From: Antrodiella citrinella
Taxonomy: Eukaryota > Basidiomycota > Agaricomycetes > Polyporales > Steccherinaceae
Assembly: GCA_004802725.1 (NCBI GenBank)
Contig: SGPM01000006.1
Coordinates: 62,001 to 126,000, forward strand
DNA length: 64,000 nucleotides
Reading direction: 5' to 3'
Below the pieces are notes generated by a model. That model saw only the letters and a list, made by a program, of their open reading frames with translations. It did not search any database and was not told the origin of the DNA. Position numbers and translations under genes: made by a program. Below, in pieces: positions 45,434-55,971 of this stretch; position 1 is the stretch's first letter; the number at the start of each line of letters is the position of its first letter.

Positions 45434-48400
45434 ATGCCTGTGGCCGTCGACCCTACTCCAGCAATGGCAGCGTCGAAACCAAAACGTACTGCACTCCCCC
45501 ATCCTCACGAAATCCCCCTCCCCGATACACCAAAACCCTCGAAAAAATCTCGTAAAAAGCAAGCTGCCCAGGATGAACCTGTTCCAGGATCCTCAAGAAC
45601 TGCACAGAATTGTTGGTCGTGGAGATCATTGACGGTGTCTGCTTCAAGTGCGGTACCGCTACTGTTTACTAAGGATTCGAGGTACGTACGATAATCATTC
45701 AAGCAAATGTCGTCTGCCTAATTACATTTCTCTCCAGCTACTTTTTCTCCGCCAACGGCCCTTCTTTAAAAATCTACTCTGTTTCCACAGGACGTGTTAT
45801 ATCCACTCTGTATTCCCCGCAACATTCAGTCACTCCGCAGACTGACGCAGAGTCGAGGGGCACTATCACCTGCATGGCTCTAAATCCTCACAACCCATAC
45901 CAACTGATCACCGGGTCCTTGGATGGTCTAATCAGGGTTTGGGATTATATGGATGCTGTACTCCTGAAAGCTCTCGATGTCGGAAAACCCATCCATCATC
46001 TTGCAGTCCACGAACGATTCCGGGAGGAGGTGTATGTTTCAGTGGCGCGTCCTGGCAAGCGGGTAAATAGTAAAGGTGAGTGAAAGTCTAATTGCTGCAT
46101 TTACAAAATCTCATAAACCTTCTGCACAGGCAATCCAATAGCAAATGGCGACAACAACTCTGTTCTGCGCGTAGCATTGAAGGCTACGGACGCTACCGCT
46201 ACCCTACCCGTGCAACAGCCTTCTGAGTCCCGAGCGATTGGGAAAACTCGTGGGACCTCTGGTCTAGAATTTTCCCCTAGTGGCTCTTGGCTGGTCGCAA
46301 CTGCTGGTCACAAAGCCTATATCGCATCCACATTCGACCTGAAAGCTGGATTCACGAAGTTCGTCTCACCAGACAAACTCACGTGCCTCGCGTTCCATCC
46401 GAGTGAAGAGTATTTCGCGACTGGAGACGAAAAGGGTGTGGTCAGGCTGTGGTACTGTCTCAATGAGAATATTTCCAGTGAGTCTACGGGTACCGAGAAG
46501 AAGGCACCGACCACACTGCTACATTGGCATGCGCATGCGGTTACCACTTTGGCGTTCACGGCAAACGGCGCATATCTGTTGACTGGTGGAGAGGAGGCGG
46601 TACTTGTCATTTGGCAGCTTCATACAGGCAGAAAGGAGTTTGTTCCACGACTAGGTGCACCTATCACGAACGTCGCTGTTTCTAGCCCTAAGGACGGCGA
46701 AGAAGAGTACCTTGTCGGTCTTGCCGATGCTTCATTTGTTTTCGTGCGTTCGGGAACCCTTAAAATCTCAAGAACCGTTGCTCGCATAAAAATAGGTGCG
46801 TATCCCTACTCCTGAACACATGCTTGAAATGCTCAATGCCTGCGCAGATCCTGCTATTTCCAACAATCGACCAACGTCCCCTACGACTATCCCGTTGGCG
46901 GTCCATCCGCTCTCATCTGCTCTTGTTCTTCCCTCCTCCCACCCTTCCATGATTCAGATGTATGCCCCCTCTACAGCAGAGCTTATGTCCGAGCTAGAAG
47001 TATCTCCTTCCAACAAAATCTCACGCCGAGACGACAAACAATTGGATCCTCCTCGTGTAGAACGCGCCGTCATCTCAGGCTCAGGGAGTTGGATGGCGAC
47101 GGTGGATGCGCGGCGTGGGGATGAAGCACACCGAGGGGAGGTGTATCTTAAGCTGTGGTCGTGGGATCGCAAAGGTGGATACTGGATATTGAATACCCGT
47201 ATAGACCGTCCTCACGGACTGGAAGCCGTCACCGCTGTCGCTTTCAGGCCTGAAGCCGAGGCTGCTGCAAGCCCGCAGCTTGCCACTACGGGCGGGGATG
47301 GTACCATCAAAGTGTGGAGACTTCGCAAGGTTCAGAAGGAAGGAAAGACTGGTGAAGGTACTGTAGTCTTTCTCTGTATTCTTTTCTCGGCTTTGCTGAA
47401 CGTTCGTTCGCAGAGTACTGGGTTGCACAAGCTACTCTAAATTTCCGCTCAGTCGTCCCATCCGATGTTTCGTGGTCTTCAGATGGCTCTCTTCTAGCCG
47501 TGTCGCTGGGACCTTACGTCGGGATGTATGATGCCAACACCAACATGCTCACCGCTGTGTTGACATGCCCAGAATGCCCTCTGGTTCTCTGTGCGCAGTT
47601 CGTCGGCAGCACTAGCCGCTACCTCGCAGCATACGGCCCGCGCGATCTGATACTATGGGATGTCATTACCCAAAGCGGTGAGTAGTCATTAAGCTCAGCT
47701 TTCGACTATCAAGTGGCTGATAAATTTCTAGTTCGTTGGCATTACCGGAGCCCTACTGCTATCACACGACTTGCTAGCCGTACCGATGGCGACTCATTTG
47801 CCCTATTCGAACAGCTGCCGAACACCAACATGACGAAGCTGGTCACTTTCACAACTACGTCCTCCACCCCCATCACGACACAAACTCTTCCCTTCCGCTT
47901 ACTCGGCGTCACCGTATGCCCACCCAATTGGGCCCAGTCTGCCCAGTCTGGAGACGCGACGTCGCTGGGTTTGGTAGCAGTGACGCACTCGTGGAACGTT
48001 GTTCTACTCGGAAACAACCTGAAGCTTCCAGACGAGGAGGGAGCCAGTGCGGTTGGCATCAAACCTTCAGCTCCGACGGAGGCAAAACGCACGATTTTCC
48101 ACGACATCTTTGGCCCGACCGCCTTCACACCCAGCATCCCTCAACAACCCTTTTCTTTGTCTCAGAGGACATTAGAGTCGTCTGCTTGGAAAGGCAAAGA
48201 CGTAGCGAAAGTTTTCGACGCACCGGCGTACCTCATGCCACCTTTCGATGCACTGTTCGATCCGCTTATTCAGAACTTCTTGGTGGAACGTGCGCCTCCA
48301 CGTACAGAGGACCTGGGAGATGGCGAGGATGAGCAGGCTGATGATGGGATGGATGTGGATGTGAAGGATGGGCCGATTCTTGTGGGTAACAGACTCGAAC

Positions 48401-48760
48401 GGACAGTGGGGCAAGATGAGATGGCTGCAATGGTGGATTTGTTCAAGTCGCATGCTATTCATTGTGCGTTTCCTTTCTCCAATTTTCTTGATCGAAACTT
48501 GTCACTGATGTCCACGGCCTGTAGCTTCCGAACCTGCGCTGCACGGCGTGCAACATATTAATGGGGTTCGGAACCCAAACGCACGAGTCAACGGCGTGAG
48601 TTCGTATGCGTCCCCCGCAGCAACACCCGTTCCAAAAGGCAAAAACGCGCCGTCTAAGACTTCTACGCCAAAACCCGCTGCAGCTGCGTCGCCCGCCCCG
48701 TCAACCACGGCGTCACCGAGCGTACGTGCTGGTCAAAAGCGGAAGAAGTCCGTAGACTGA
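45434..48760 (+). CDS. UTP17: WD-repeat protein WDR75 / Utp17 (Nan1), small-subunit processome
   Basis: This is a t-UTP/UtpA subunit needed for pre-18S rRNA processing and rDNA transcription in the nucleolus. The N-terminus MPVAVDPTPAMAASKPKRTA is basic, then SWRSLTVSASSAVPLLFTKD opens the first propeller. Repeats include GTITCMALNPHNPYQLITGS LDGLIRVWD, GLEFSPSGSWLVATAGHKAY, LTCLAFHPSEEYFATGDEKG VVRLWY and VTTLAFTANGAYLLTGGEEA. A second propeller contains DGTIKVWRLRKVQKEGKTGE, VSWSSDGSLLAVSLGPYVGM and YLAAYGPRDLILWDV. The C-terminal region has an Asp/Glu stretch (RTEDLGDGEDEQADDGMDVD) and a basic Ala/Pro/Ser tail ending GQKRKKSVD-stop. Tandem propellers with this tail fit WDR75/Utp17 better than other UtpA WD proteins. 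Seven or so introns are present; the product is near 1,000 residues. Confidence 0.82.
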
Positions 48761-49124
48761 GTGCGCGCATGAGGGGTTTTATGACAGGTAGGGGTACTGG
48801 AGAGTTGTTATATGATGTGTGTTAAATGTGTATCTATAATTCCGCATGTCACTGTGTAGTTCTTTTGTCTCTGCATGACTGACATCCACCGTTCGTTTAT
48901 ACATACAGCGCCTCTGGTTTCCCCCGCCATTCTATACCATTCATCACGCAGTTGACCGCTTCTTCATCTATCATGCATCGTTAGCAATATATTTCACTCA
49001 TTCTTCCAAGTCAAGGGATGCAATTGTTGGAGTCACGGTCTCAAGAACGCAGACCTGGTATCGTGTGTATCAAAGGTGGGGATAATGAATTGTATGCAGT
49101 CGAGGAGTGTATAGTTAGCAGTAC
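48761..49124. other. Intergenic region between convergent genes
   Basis: These 364 bp hold the 3' ends of UTP17 and of the ketopantoate reductase gene. No gene or repeat is seen. Confidence 0.45.
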
Positions 49125-50423
49125 TTATGGTGATCGTTGTGATGGGCTGGATTGCTGTAAGGCGGTCTTCAGCTTGACCATATTGAAGAGTGAAAGATTA
49201 GTGGGCGTCCGAACTCTGTACTTGTGACCGAGTCCAATGAGATACCCCGTCATATACTGCACCTCCGTCTGCCTCCCCAATCTCACATCCATCAACATCG
49301 ACGACGTATTCTGCGCAGTGGTGACCGCGACCTCTTTGCAAAACGTCTCCAATTGTTCTGCTCCCAGAGACGAGGGGAACCCCGCTGCGTCGGCCCGACC
49401 ATGTGTCCCAGCGTCCCCTCCATCCGCTTCCCATTGCGCTCGGAACACCGCTTCTGCTTCTTGACAAACCGCGCGACAGAGGTCACTTCCTTCCGGATGA
49501 GAGAATATCAAACCATTCTCGCAATTAAGGAGAGCGGTGATAGGGTTGATGACGGCGTTCACAACGACCTTTCGACGCATTGACATCAGGATGTCATGTA
49601 TGGGTATCCAGGAGACCTGTAGAGGTTGCATACGCAGAAGCACCTCTACTGTATCCCGAAGACTCCGATACCGGTCGTCTATGTCGACCTCCTGCGTCTT
49701 CGGTGCGATGTCATCTACAGAGAGGGATGGTAGAGGAGACAGATCTCCCACAGAAATGCGGGCGTGGCCATTACGAGTTGCCTCGAAATCTCGTTCGTGT
49801 CCATCGGACATGATCCCAAAGTCAATTTTCCCGACACCTGCGTGAACAACGTGCAAAGAGCTTCTGATCCATGCGCCGTGTGTAATGGCGGCGCTGACGA
49901 TATGTGGGCGCCGGAGCGGGTCAGGGAAGACTTGCGTGATAAGCTCATCATATACGCCCATTCCGTTTTGTAGTAGGACGATAGTACTCTTGGGTGTCAG
50001 CCGGGGTAGAAGACCACAAATGGTTTCCAGAGTGGATTGGGCCTTCACGCAAACGAACAGAGACTCGATGATTTCCGGATCCTTGGGGTCAACGTCTGAG
50101 TTGCGGTTTATGCTCGCATCTCTCGCAGTCTGTTTGATTGGGCTTTGGTGTCTCGTCGTACCCCAAGGTGATGCGTGTGCGGAACCCTGGGAGATAAAAT
50201 CGTAGCCTTGGTGTTGAAATCCGGAGACGGAGAGTTCAACGCCGTTGCTCTCCATTTTGACTGTGTCACTGAGACGCTTGGCTGTCCTGGCATGCTCGGC
50301 AGATTTGTGAATGACCGTGACGACATATGAGAGATCAAGTGCTCGTCGGAGGTGGAATGAGACCAGGCAGCCTATAGCACCTAGTCCGACGACGTGGAAG
50401 CGCATAGTTTGGGACATAGTCAC
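49125..50423 (-). CDS. PAN5: 2-dehydropantoate 2-reductase (ketopantoate reductase)
   Basis: This NADPH enzyme reduces 2-dehydropantoate to pantoate for pantothenate and CoA synthesis. A single uninterrupted frame of 432 residues is present, unusual in this intron-rich window. MTMSQTMRFHVVGLGAIGCL gives the Rossmann GxGxxG. VTVIHKSAEHARTAKR follows, then LFVCVKAQSTLETICGLLPR and TPKSTIVLLQNGMGVYDELI, the family VKA and LQNG blocks. VSAAITHGAWIRSSLHVVHA continues the N-terminal domain. The C-terminal ApbA_C domain has MRRKVVVNAVINPITALLNC with the catalytic Lys and conserved Asn, and SSMLMDVRLGRQTEVQYMTG YLIGLGHKYRVRTPTN. The protein ends QQSSPSQRSP. Two Met codons lie before MRFHVV; the first is used here. 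It diverges from the aldo-keto reductase gene. Confidence 0.9.
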   Translation of the reverse strand: MTMSQTMRFHVVGLGAIGCLVSFHLRRALDLSYVVTVIHKSAEHARTAKRLSDTVKMESNGVELSVSGFQHQGYDFISQGSAHASPWGTTRHQSPIKQTARDASINRNSDVDPKDPEIIESLFVCVKAQSTLETICGLLPRLTPKSTIVLLQNGMGVYDELITQVFPDPLRRPHIVSAAITHGAWIRSSLHVVHAGVGKIDFGIMSDGHERDFEATRNGHARISVGDLSPLPSLSVDDIAPKTQEVDIDDRYRSLRDTVEVLLRMQPLQVSWIPIHDILMSMRRKVVVNAVINPITALLNCENGLIFSHPEGSDLCRAVCQEAEAVFRAQWEADGGDAGTHGRADAAGFPSSLGAEQLETFCKEVAVTTAQNTSSMLMDVRLGRQTEVQYMTGYLIGLGHKYRVRTPTNLSLFNMVKLKTALQQSSPSQRSP

Positions 50424-51010
50424 TTGAACCTATCCTTCAGAATGGCAACGAAGTTAAAAGGCCACACAGACCGTGATACAAGAAGTGGAAGCAGTGGTAA
50501 CTTAGTACTTACATTGCATTGCGATAGTACACGGTTGAGATCTAGAGAGCAAGTAGGGTAGCGCCCACTGGCAACGCGTCTACAGACGTAGCTAGTCCTT
50601 CTCAGTCGACGTCCTTCTCCGCGCCAACAACTTGCACTTGAGAGTCGACTGCTCAAGCGTATGGTATAAATAAACGAAGATGGATCAGAAAGGTATCTTC
50701 ATTTCGCTGTATTGGTGATAATAGTTCCCGTGCTCACATTTGCCACCCAGGCTACCGAGGCTCGGACTTTGTCCGATGTACGCCAAATCCAAGAGGCAAC
50801 CAAGGCGGAGCATCCAGATCCGCCATCGTCGTTGTTCCTGGTTATCGATGACCGGAGAAACCTCTGCCTATCCTCACATGAGCGGATTCTTTCTCCCCGT
50901 CCGTCCTTCAACCGGCCCGCCCACTCTCCGATTGATATGTAAACCCTCGCGGGGCCCCTCTTTCTCCTTTCCTTCTCCCCACTCCATCTTTCCTCTCTTT
51001 CTCATCCACA
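50424..51010. promoter_or_regulatory. Divergent promoter region, ketopantoate reductase / aldo-keto reductase
   Basis: This 587-bp region separates two divergent NAD(P)H-dependent enzymes. TATAAATA lies at 50665-50672. Just before the ATG at 51011 is a long pyrimidine tract (50956-51000), a feature often seen before highly expressed basidiomycete genes. A leader intron is possible. Confidence 0.45.
50665..50672 (+). promoter_or_regulatory. TATA-like element between divergent reductase genes
   Basis: TATAAATA sits 340 bp before the aldo-keto reductase ATG. That is far for a core promoter unless the leader is long or spliced, so its target is uncertain. Confidence 0.25.
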
Positions 51011-52597
51011 ATGGCCACCACCATCGCTCTCAGCCGCACTGGCGCAAAGGTATGCACCCTCCTGCTCACTATCCAAGTCGTTTAACTGACTTGAGTCCAC
51101 AGATGCCCATCGTTGGGTATGTTCCATCCGATTTTAAAGGCCCGTGCTTCCACTGATATCTTTATCGCGTCTCCTCGTCTCCAGCTTCGGTCTCTGGAAG
51201 GTCAGTCGCATCTTGCGCACCAACTGATCGTATATTGACACCCATATTTAAGGTCACCAAGGCTACTTGCGCAGACGTGAGTGTTCGCGTGTCTAAACAA
51301 TTTAGCGTACCCTCAACTATATTGCTTGATAGACCGTCTACAACGCCATCAAGGCTGGCTACCGTCTATTCGACGGTGCCGGTGATTACGGTAACGAGAA
51401 GGAGGCTGGCGAAGGTCTTCGTCGTGCAATCTCTGACGGCCTCATCAAGCGTGAGGATGTCTGTGAGTAACTTTGCTCTTATACTCATTCTCTTCCGTAA
51501 TTTGATCGCGCATATGACCAGGGGTTACCTCTAAAGTAAACTGATTTATCGGCGAAATGTTACTCTACCCGATTACTGATCTTGCTCTCAATAGATCTGG
51601 AACACCTTCCACGCCCACGACCACGTATGATTCTTTACCTCATGTAACATTGCGCATATAATGACTGAAGTCCCATCGTTTAGGTCAAGGCGTTGGCTAA
51701 GCACCAGCTCGAGCTCTGGGGTATCGATTATTTCGATCTCTTCCTCGTTCACTTCCCCATCTCTCTCGAGTACGTGGAGCCCTCCGCCAAGTACCCTCCT
51801 GAGTGGTGGGGTCTGGATGGCAAGGTCCACCCTGGTGAGAATACTTTACTTATTTCCTTCAGAACTTTTATTGACGCTGCACAACAGCCAACGTCCCCAT
51901 GTCTGAGACTTGGAAGGCTATGGAGGAGCTTGTCGATGAAGGTGCTGCCAAGAACATCGGTGTCTCGTATGCATCTCAAATATCAGAGCAATTCTCGCGA
52001 TATTCACACTTGTTCTCTAGCAACGCCGCTGGATCCATCCTTCTCGACATTCTTCGTTATGCTCGCATTCCTCCCCAGGTTAACCAGGTTGAGCTCCACC
52101 CTTACCTGACCCAGGAGGGTTTGATCAACTTCTGCAAGACCCACGGCATTGCTATCACTGCTTACTCTTCATTTGGTCCTCAGAGCTACGTCGAGCTCGG
52201 TTATAAGGGTACCCCCGGACTTTTGGAGCACGATGTTGTTAACTCGATCGCCAAGACTCAGGCCAAGAGTGAGCATCATGCGCTCTGTCTGTTTCATGCT
52301 CAGGTTGCTCACGAGTTGTGTCTTAGCTCCCGCTCAGGTTCTCCTCCGCTGGGCTGTCCAGCAGGGTATCGCTGTCATCCCCAAGAGCAACAACCACGAC
52401 CGTCTGCTCTCGAACAAGAATGTTCTGGACTGGACTTTGACTGAGGATCAGTTCAAGGCTCTCAGCTCGCTGAACATCAACCTCCGCGTACGTTCAGTTC
52501 GCTTTTTTGTGTCTGGTGCTTTGTCTGACATGTTTTGCCTCTTCCGCAGTTGAACAACCCCGCTGAGCTTGACCCTCGTCTCGCCATCTTCGCATAA
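51011..52597 (+). CDS. XYL1: Aldo-keto reductase, D-xylose reductase-like
   Basis: The product reduces D-xylose and other aldoses to alditols with NAD(P)[21 protein letters not shown] starts the TIM barrel. Next are [20 protein letters not shown] with the catalytic Asp and Tyr, KREDVFITSKLWN with the catalytic Lys, and [16 protein letters not shown] with the active His, so the tetrad is complete. [20 protein letters not shown] and [20 protein letters not shown] follow, then [20 protein letters not shown] and [40 protein letters not shown] carries the cofactor-binding IPKS-N signature of fungal xylose reductases. The C-terminus is [18 protein letters not shown], about 320 residues. Eight or more very short exons and introns break the gene. 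A pyrimidine-rich leader suggests strong expression. Other pentose or galactose substrates are possible. Confidence 0.9.
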
Positions 52598-52928
52598 GAT
52601 ATTCGTCACTTGTAAGATACAGAATACAGACGTTCGTGTAGAAGTTAAAACTTAAAGGTCTATTGTAACACATGTGTCCGTCGTATGATTAGATTTTGCA
52701 CGCAGTTGTCAATGCATTTTCCTTGCGAGTGAAGGAATCCCGCTACTGTTGGTATGTAGATGTTGGGAAGGTAGAAATCTATTGAGATCCATGATCCGAT
52801 CCAGATCGCGCAGAATCATACGCTCTGCACGGTGACTCCAGTAATGACTTCAGATTTATATGTCTAGAGGATTTCTTCAACCTCTCCGCTCCTTCCAGAT
52901 ACACGTCAAACTTTACAGATCTAGAATA
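52598..52928. other. Intergenic region before the PLP homeostasis gene
   Basis: These 331 bp hold the 3' UTR of the aldo-keto reductase gene and the leader of the next gene. An in-frame upstream ATG at 52860 is discussed with that gene. Nothing else is seen. Confidence 0.4.
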
Positions 52929-53872
52929 ATGACGACTGCAGCTTCCACGTCGCGAGCGTCGTTGGAACGAGCTATCGAGCTCGCGGAGAGTCTCTCCGAG
53001 ATACGCGTGCAGGTCCGCGAGGCGACACCTTCGACGTCTGCGCATACCCTAACACTGGTTGCTGTGTCAAAGTACAAACCGGCGTCGGATATATGGGCAT
53101 GCTATGAGACTGGACAGAGGGATTTTGGTGAGAACTATGTGCAGGAGTTGGTCGAGAAGGCGGCTGAGGTGTGTTACGCTCAATTCTGCTCTGACCGGAT
53201 TTTTGGCACTAATGTGGCCTTTATAGCTTCCAACAGATATACGGTGGCACTTCATAGGTGCTTTGCAGTCCAACAAGGCCAAAATCCTTGCTTGTGCGTT
53301 TATAAACTATCATGATGTCTTGCTCCCGCTCATTGACCTTTCTCTTCCTATTCCTTACAGCGATACCCAACATCTACTCCATCCAAACCGTCTCTTCCAC
53401 AAAGGCTGCTACCGCCCTGCAGAAAGCCGTCTCCCCCGACCGACCCAATCCCCTCAACATCCTCCTCCAAGTGAACACCTCCGGAGAAGACAGCAAATCC
53501 GGCCTGAACTCCCTCACGTCGTCAGAAACCGCTCCAACTGCCGAACTGACTCTCCTAGCTCTGCACGTCCTCAAAGAGTGTCCTGCTCTGCACTTGCAAG
53601 GTCTGATGACCATCGGCGCGCTCACCGAGTCTCTGTCGGACGACCACCCAAATCGGGATTTCGAACGGCTGAAGGAGACGAGGGATCTGTTGCAGAGTGC
53701 ATTGGCTCAGGCTGGGTTCGCAGGGAAGTGGGGCGTGGAGGGACGGTTGGTGTTGAGCATGGGCATGTCGAGTGATTTCAAGGCTGCGATTGCGGCCGGG
53801 AGTGATATTGTGAGGGTCGGGACTGGTATCTTTGGAACGAGGGCGAAGAAGGTCGAGACACCGACGAGCTAG
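52929..53872 (+). CDS. Pyridoxal 5'-phosphate homeostasis protein (YggS/PROSC family)
   Basis: This small PLP-binding TIM-barrel protein buffers cellular PLP. MTTAASTSRASLERAIELAE starts an amphipathic helix, then HTLTLVAVSKYKPASDIWAC with the PLP Lys in the SKYKP block. RDFGENYVQELVEKAAE joins across an intron (about 53170-53226) to LPTDIRWHFIGALQSNKAKI, the family IGxLQxNK motif. A second intron (about 53295-53360) precedes SIPNIYSIQTVSSTKAATAL. Then NILLQVNTSGEDSKSGLN, LQGLMTIGALTESLSDDHPN, LVLSMGMSSDFKAAIAAGSD and IVRVGTGIFGTR complete the barrel and the phosphate-binding loops. The stop is at 53872. An in-frame ATG at 52860 would add 23 residues rich in Arg and free of acidic residues, possibly a mitochondrial targeting peptide, so two products from one gene are conceivable. 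Confidence 0.9.
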
Positions 53873-53993
53873 TCACGCTGCTAGTTTTCGATTCAAGGCT
53901 GCTTTTGTATCCATAATAGAAAGAATCCATTCCTGATTGTAATTACACGAGGTTGAAAACTGCAAGAACGTACGCAACTGAAGAACTTTCCGT

Positions 53994-55971
53994 CTACGTC
54001 CTCTCCAAAATGACCAACGCGTCGTTTTTCACCATCAGAATCATATCAAATACCCTCAGCAACCCACTCCCAAACGCCGTAGGACTCACTGTCCATCCCG
54101 CGAACGCCTTCACAGTCTCTATCTGTTTCCACTCACCCGACCCGACCCAGTCCTCCACGTCGCACTGCTTGTTCCTCCTCCCTGTGGAGTCAGGACATTC
54201 AGCGATGAGGTGTGTAATGGCGGAAGAGGCCGTGAGTGCTTCGACTGTGAGGTTCTCGGATTTGTCGTATGTCCATGTGTGCTGACGGAAGTCATGATCG
54301 GTGCTGAGAATGTAAGGCGGGGTATGTGTTTGTAGGAAGAGCGACGCCCCCGTTTGGGCAGCGAGGTTAGAGAGATGGACGTATACTAATAGATTGTTAA
54401 GGTCACAGAGCGTTAAATGGGATATTATGCAATACGTACCGTTCTTCTCTTGGGCATATATCTCGTTGAAACGCACAAGAGCTTCTCCACCGGGATAGTT
54501 TTCCATCGAGATACGCGCGAAGGTGTATGTAAGTCCAACGTTGATCAACAGCAGGCCGAAGATGAACAGGGACCAGATCCTGCTCGCCCAACGACGCTTT
54601 CTGGCGATCATCCTGTTTGAATTAAAGCATTCAATAGTCTGTTTAATGGACTACAGAATGTACGTACCATGCAGCACCTCGTGCGGCAGCAACGTTGAAT
54701 AGCGGAACGACGTAGACAATGAACCGCCATTCCTTGTGCGCCAAACTGCTCAATGCAAGCACAAATACGATAACAGGGAGGAGAAGACTTCGGATACGCT
54801 GGTCGGCGAGGAGGCCGACGAGAGTCAATGGGAAGGCGGACAGCAGCATCTTAGGGAGATGCGTAGTGAAGTAAGCCCTGAAAGGCGATGTCTAGAAACA
54901 ATATTTGTCAACGCTAGCCAGCAGGATGAGGGACGAGAACGGGTGCACGTACGCCCCAGTCCGCGCTCTTGCCTTCCACGACATTGAAGAGGATACCGTG
55001 CAACTCGGGCCAGAGAGGAAACTTCTGCCAGAAGTAAGAGTCAACCAGGGTGGTGGCAGCTAACGTATTGTATGATCAGCACGATGCTCCCGAAAGACGA
55101 AAGATGGTATACATACCGACGGATGCTGCCGCTGTCAAACCTCCGATCTTGATCAGGTTGGTGAACGTGATGACACCATAGAGAAGGTATTGCAGACACA
55201 AGGGTATAAGAAGAAGCGCGACCTCTGCTCGCAGGGCGACGGCAGTGAACGTCAAGAGAGCGATGGCGCGATGTACATTCGGTGGTGACGGTCTCGTAGC
55301 CTTTGCGGACCTGTTCATCAAGAGGTAGGATGCGTAGTTGGCTATGAAGGCGTCAGTAAGTACGTCAACACGATGCTCAATCGATCACAAGACTGACTAG
55401 GTATTAACGCGAACATGTTGGGTAGCGTCCTTCCCATCCAGAACGGAACGTGGAACTGAGTGCAGCTGAGAAGTGTGAAGAGCACGCCGGTGGAACCGCC
55501 AAAGCGACGCGAGACAGCCCGTCTCAGGTAGCAGTACGACGACGCATTAAGGGTAGCGAGAACCAGTCGGACTAGCAGAAATCGCGTGGTAAATATAAGG
55601 TGTGCGGTAAGTATGAGGTGAACCTACCGGTAAGCTGGATGTTTATTTTAGACGACTCAAAACCCAGGAGAGCAGCCAAATGGAGAACGGGCGTGGAGAC
55701 CCATGCCAGCAAAATGCCTCCTATGAAAGTGCGCGGAACTGCCCCGGGGAAGGTGAAGTGGTCATACTACCGAGGCCCAATGATCCTTAACCGCAGTTGT
55801 GGTGGCGCAAGAACGATCACGCACCTTTTCAAGGCTGCTCGAGCTGACACCGTACATCAACACATCATGAATCGCGTGTAGATTGAAGCTCTCTTCAACT
55901 TTGGTGTAAGGTGCCAGCAGTACATGTCCCCAGCACGTCGCCAGGAAGAGGATGTCAAGGACCACGCTCAT
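53994..55971 (-). CDS. ALG12: Dolichyl-P-Man alpha-1,6-mannosyltransferase Alg12 (GT22)
   Basis: Alg12 adds the eighth mannose to the lipid-linked N-glycan precursor in the ER lumen. The start MSVVLDILFLATCWGHVLLA at 55971 leads directly into PYTKVEESFNLHAIHDVLMY, the GT22 lumenal loop with the acidic EE pair typical of Alg12. FPGAVPRTFIGGILLAWVST and YCYLRRAVSRRFGGSTGVLF follow. Then come TQFHVPFWMGRTLPNMFALI, LTFTAVALRAEVALLLIPLC and WQKFPLWPELHGILFNVVEG. HKEWRFIVYVVPLFNVAAAR carries the HKExRF family motif. Many hydrophobic segments fit a multi-pass ER protein. The lumenal C-terminus ends VKNDALVILERT-stop. About seven introns are present. An upstream in-frame Met at 56040 would extend the N-terminus by 23 residues without adding a targeting signal, so the internal start is preferred. 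GPI-type GT22 enzymes were considered but match less well. Confidence 0.85.
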
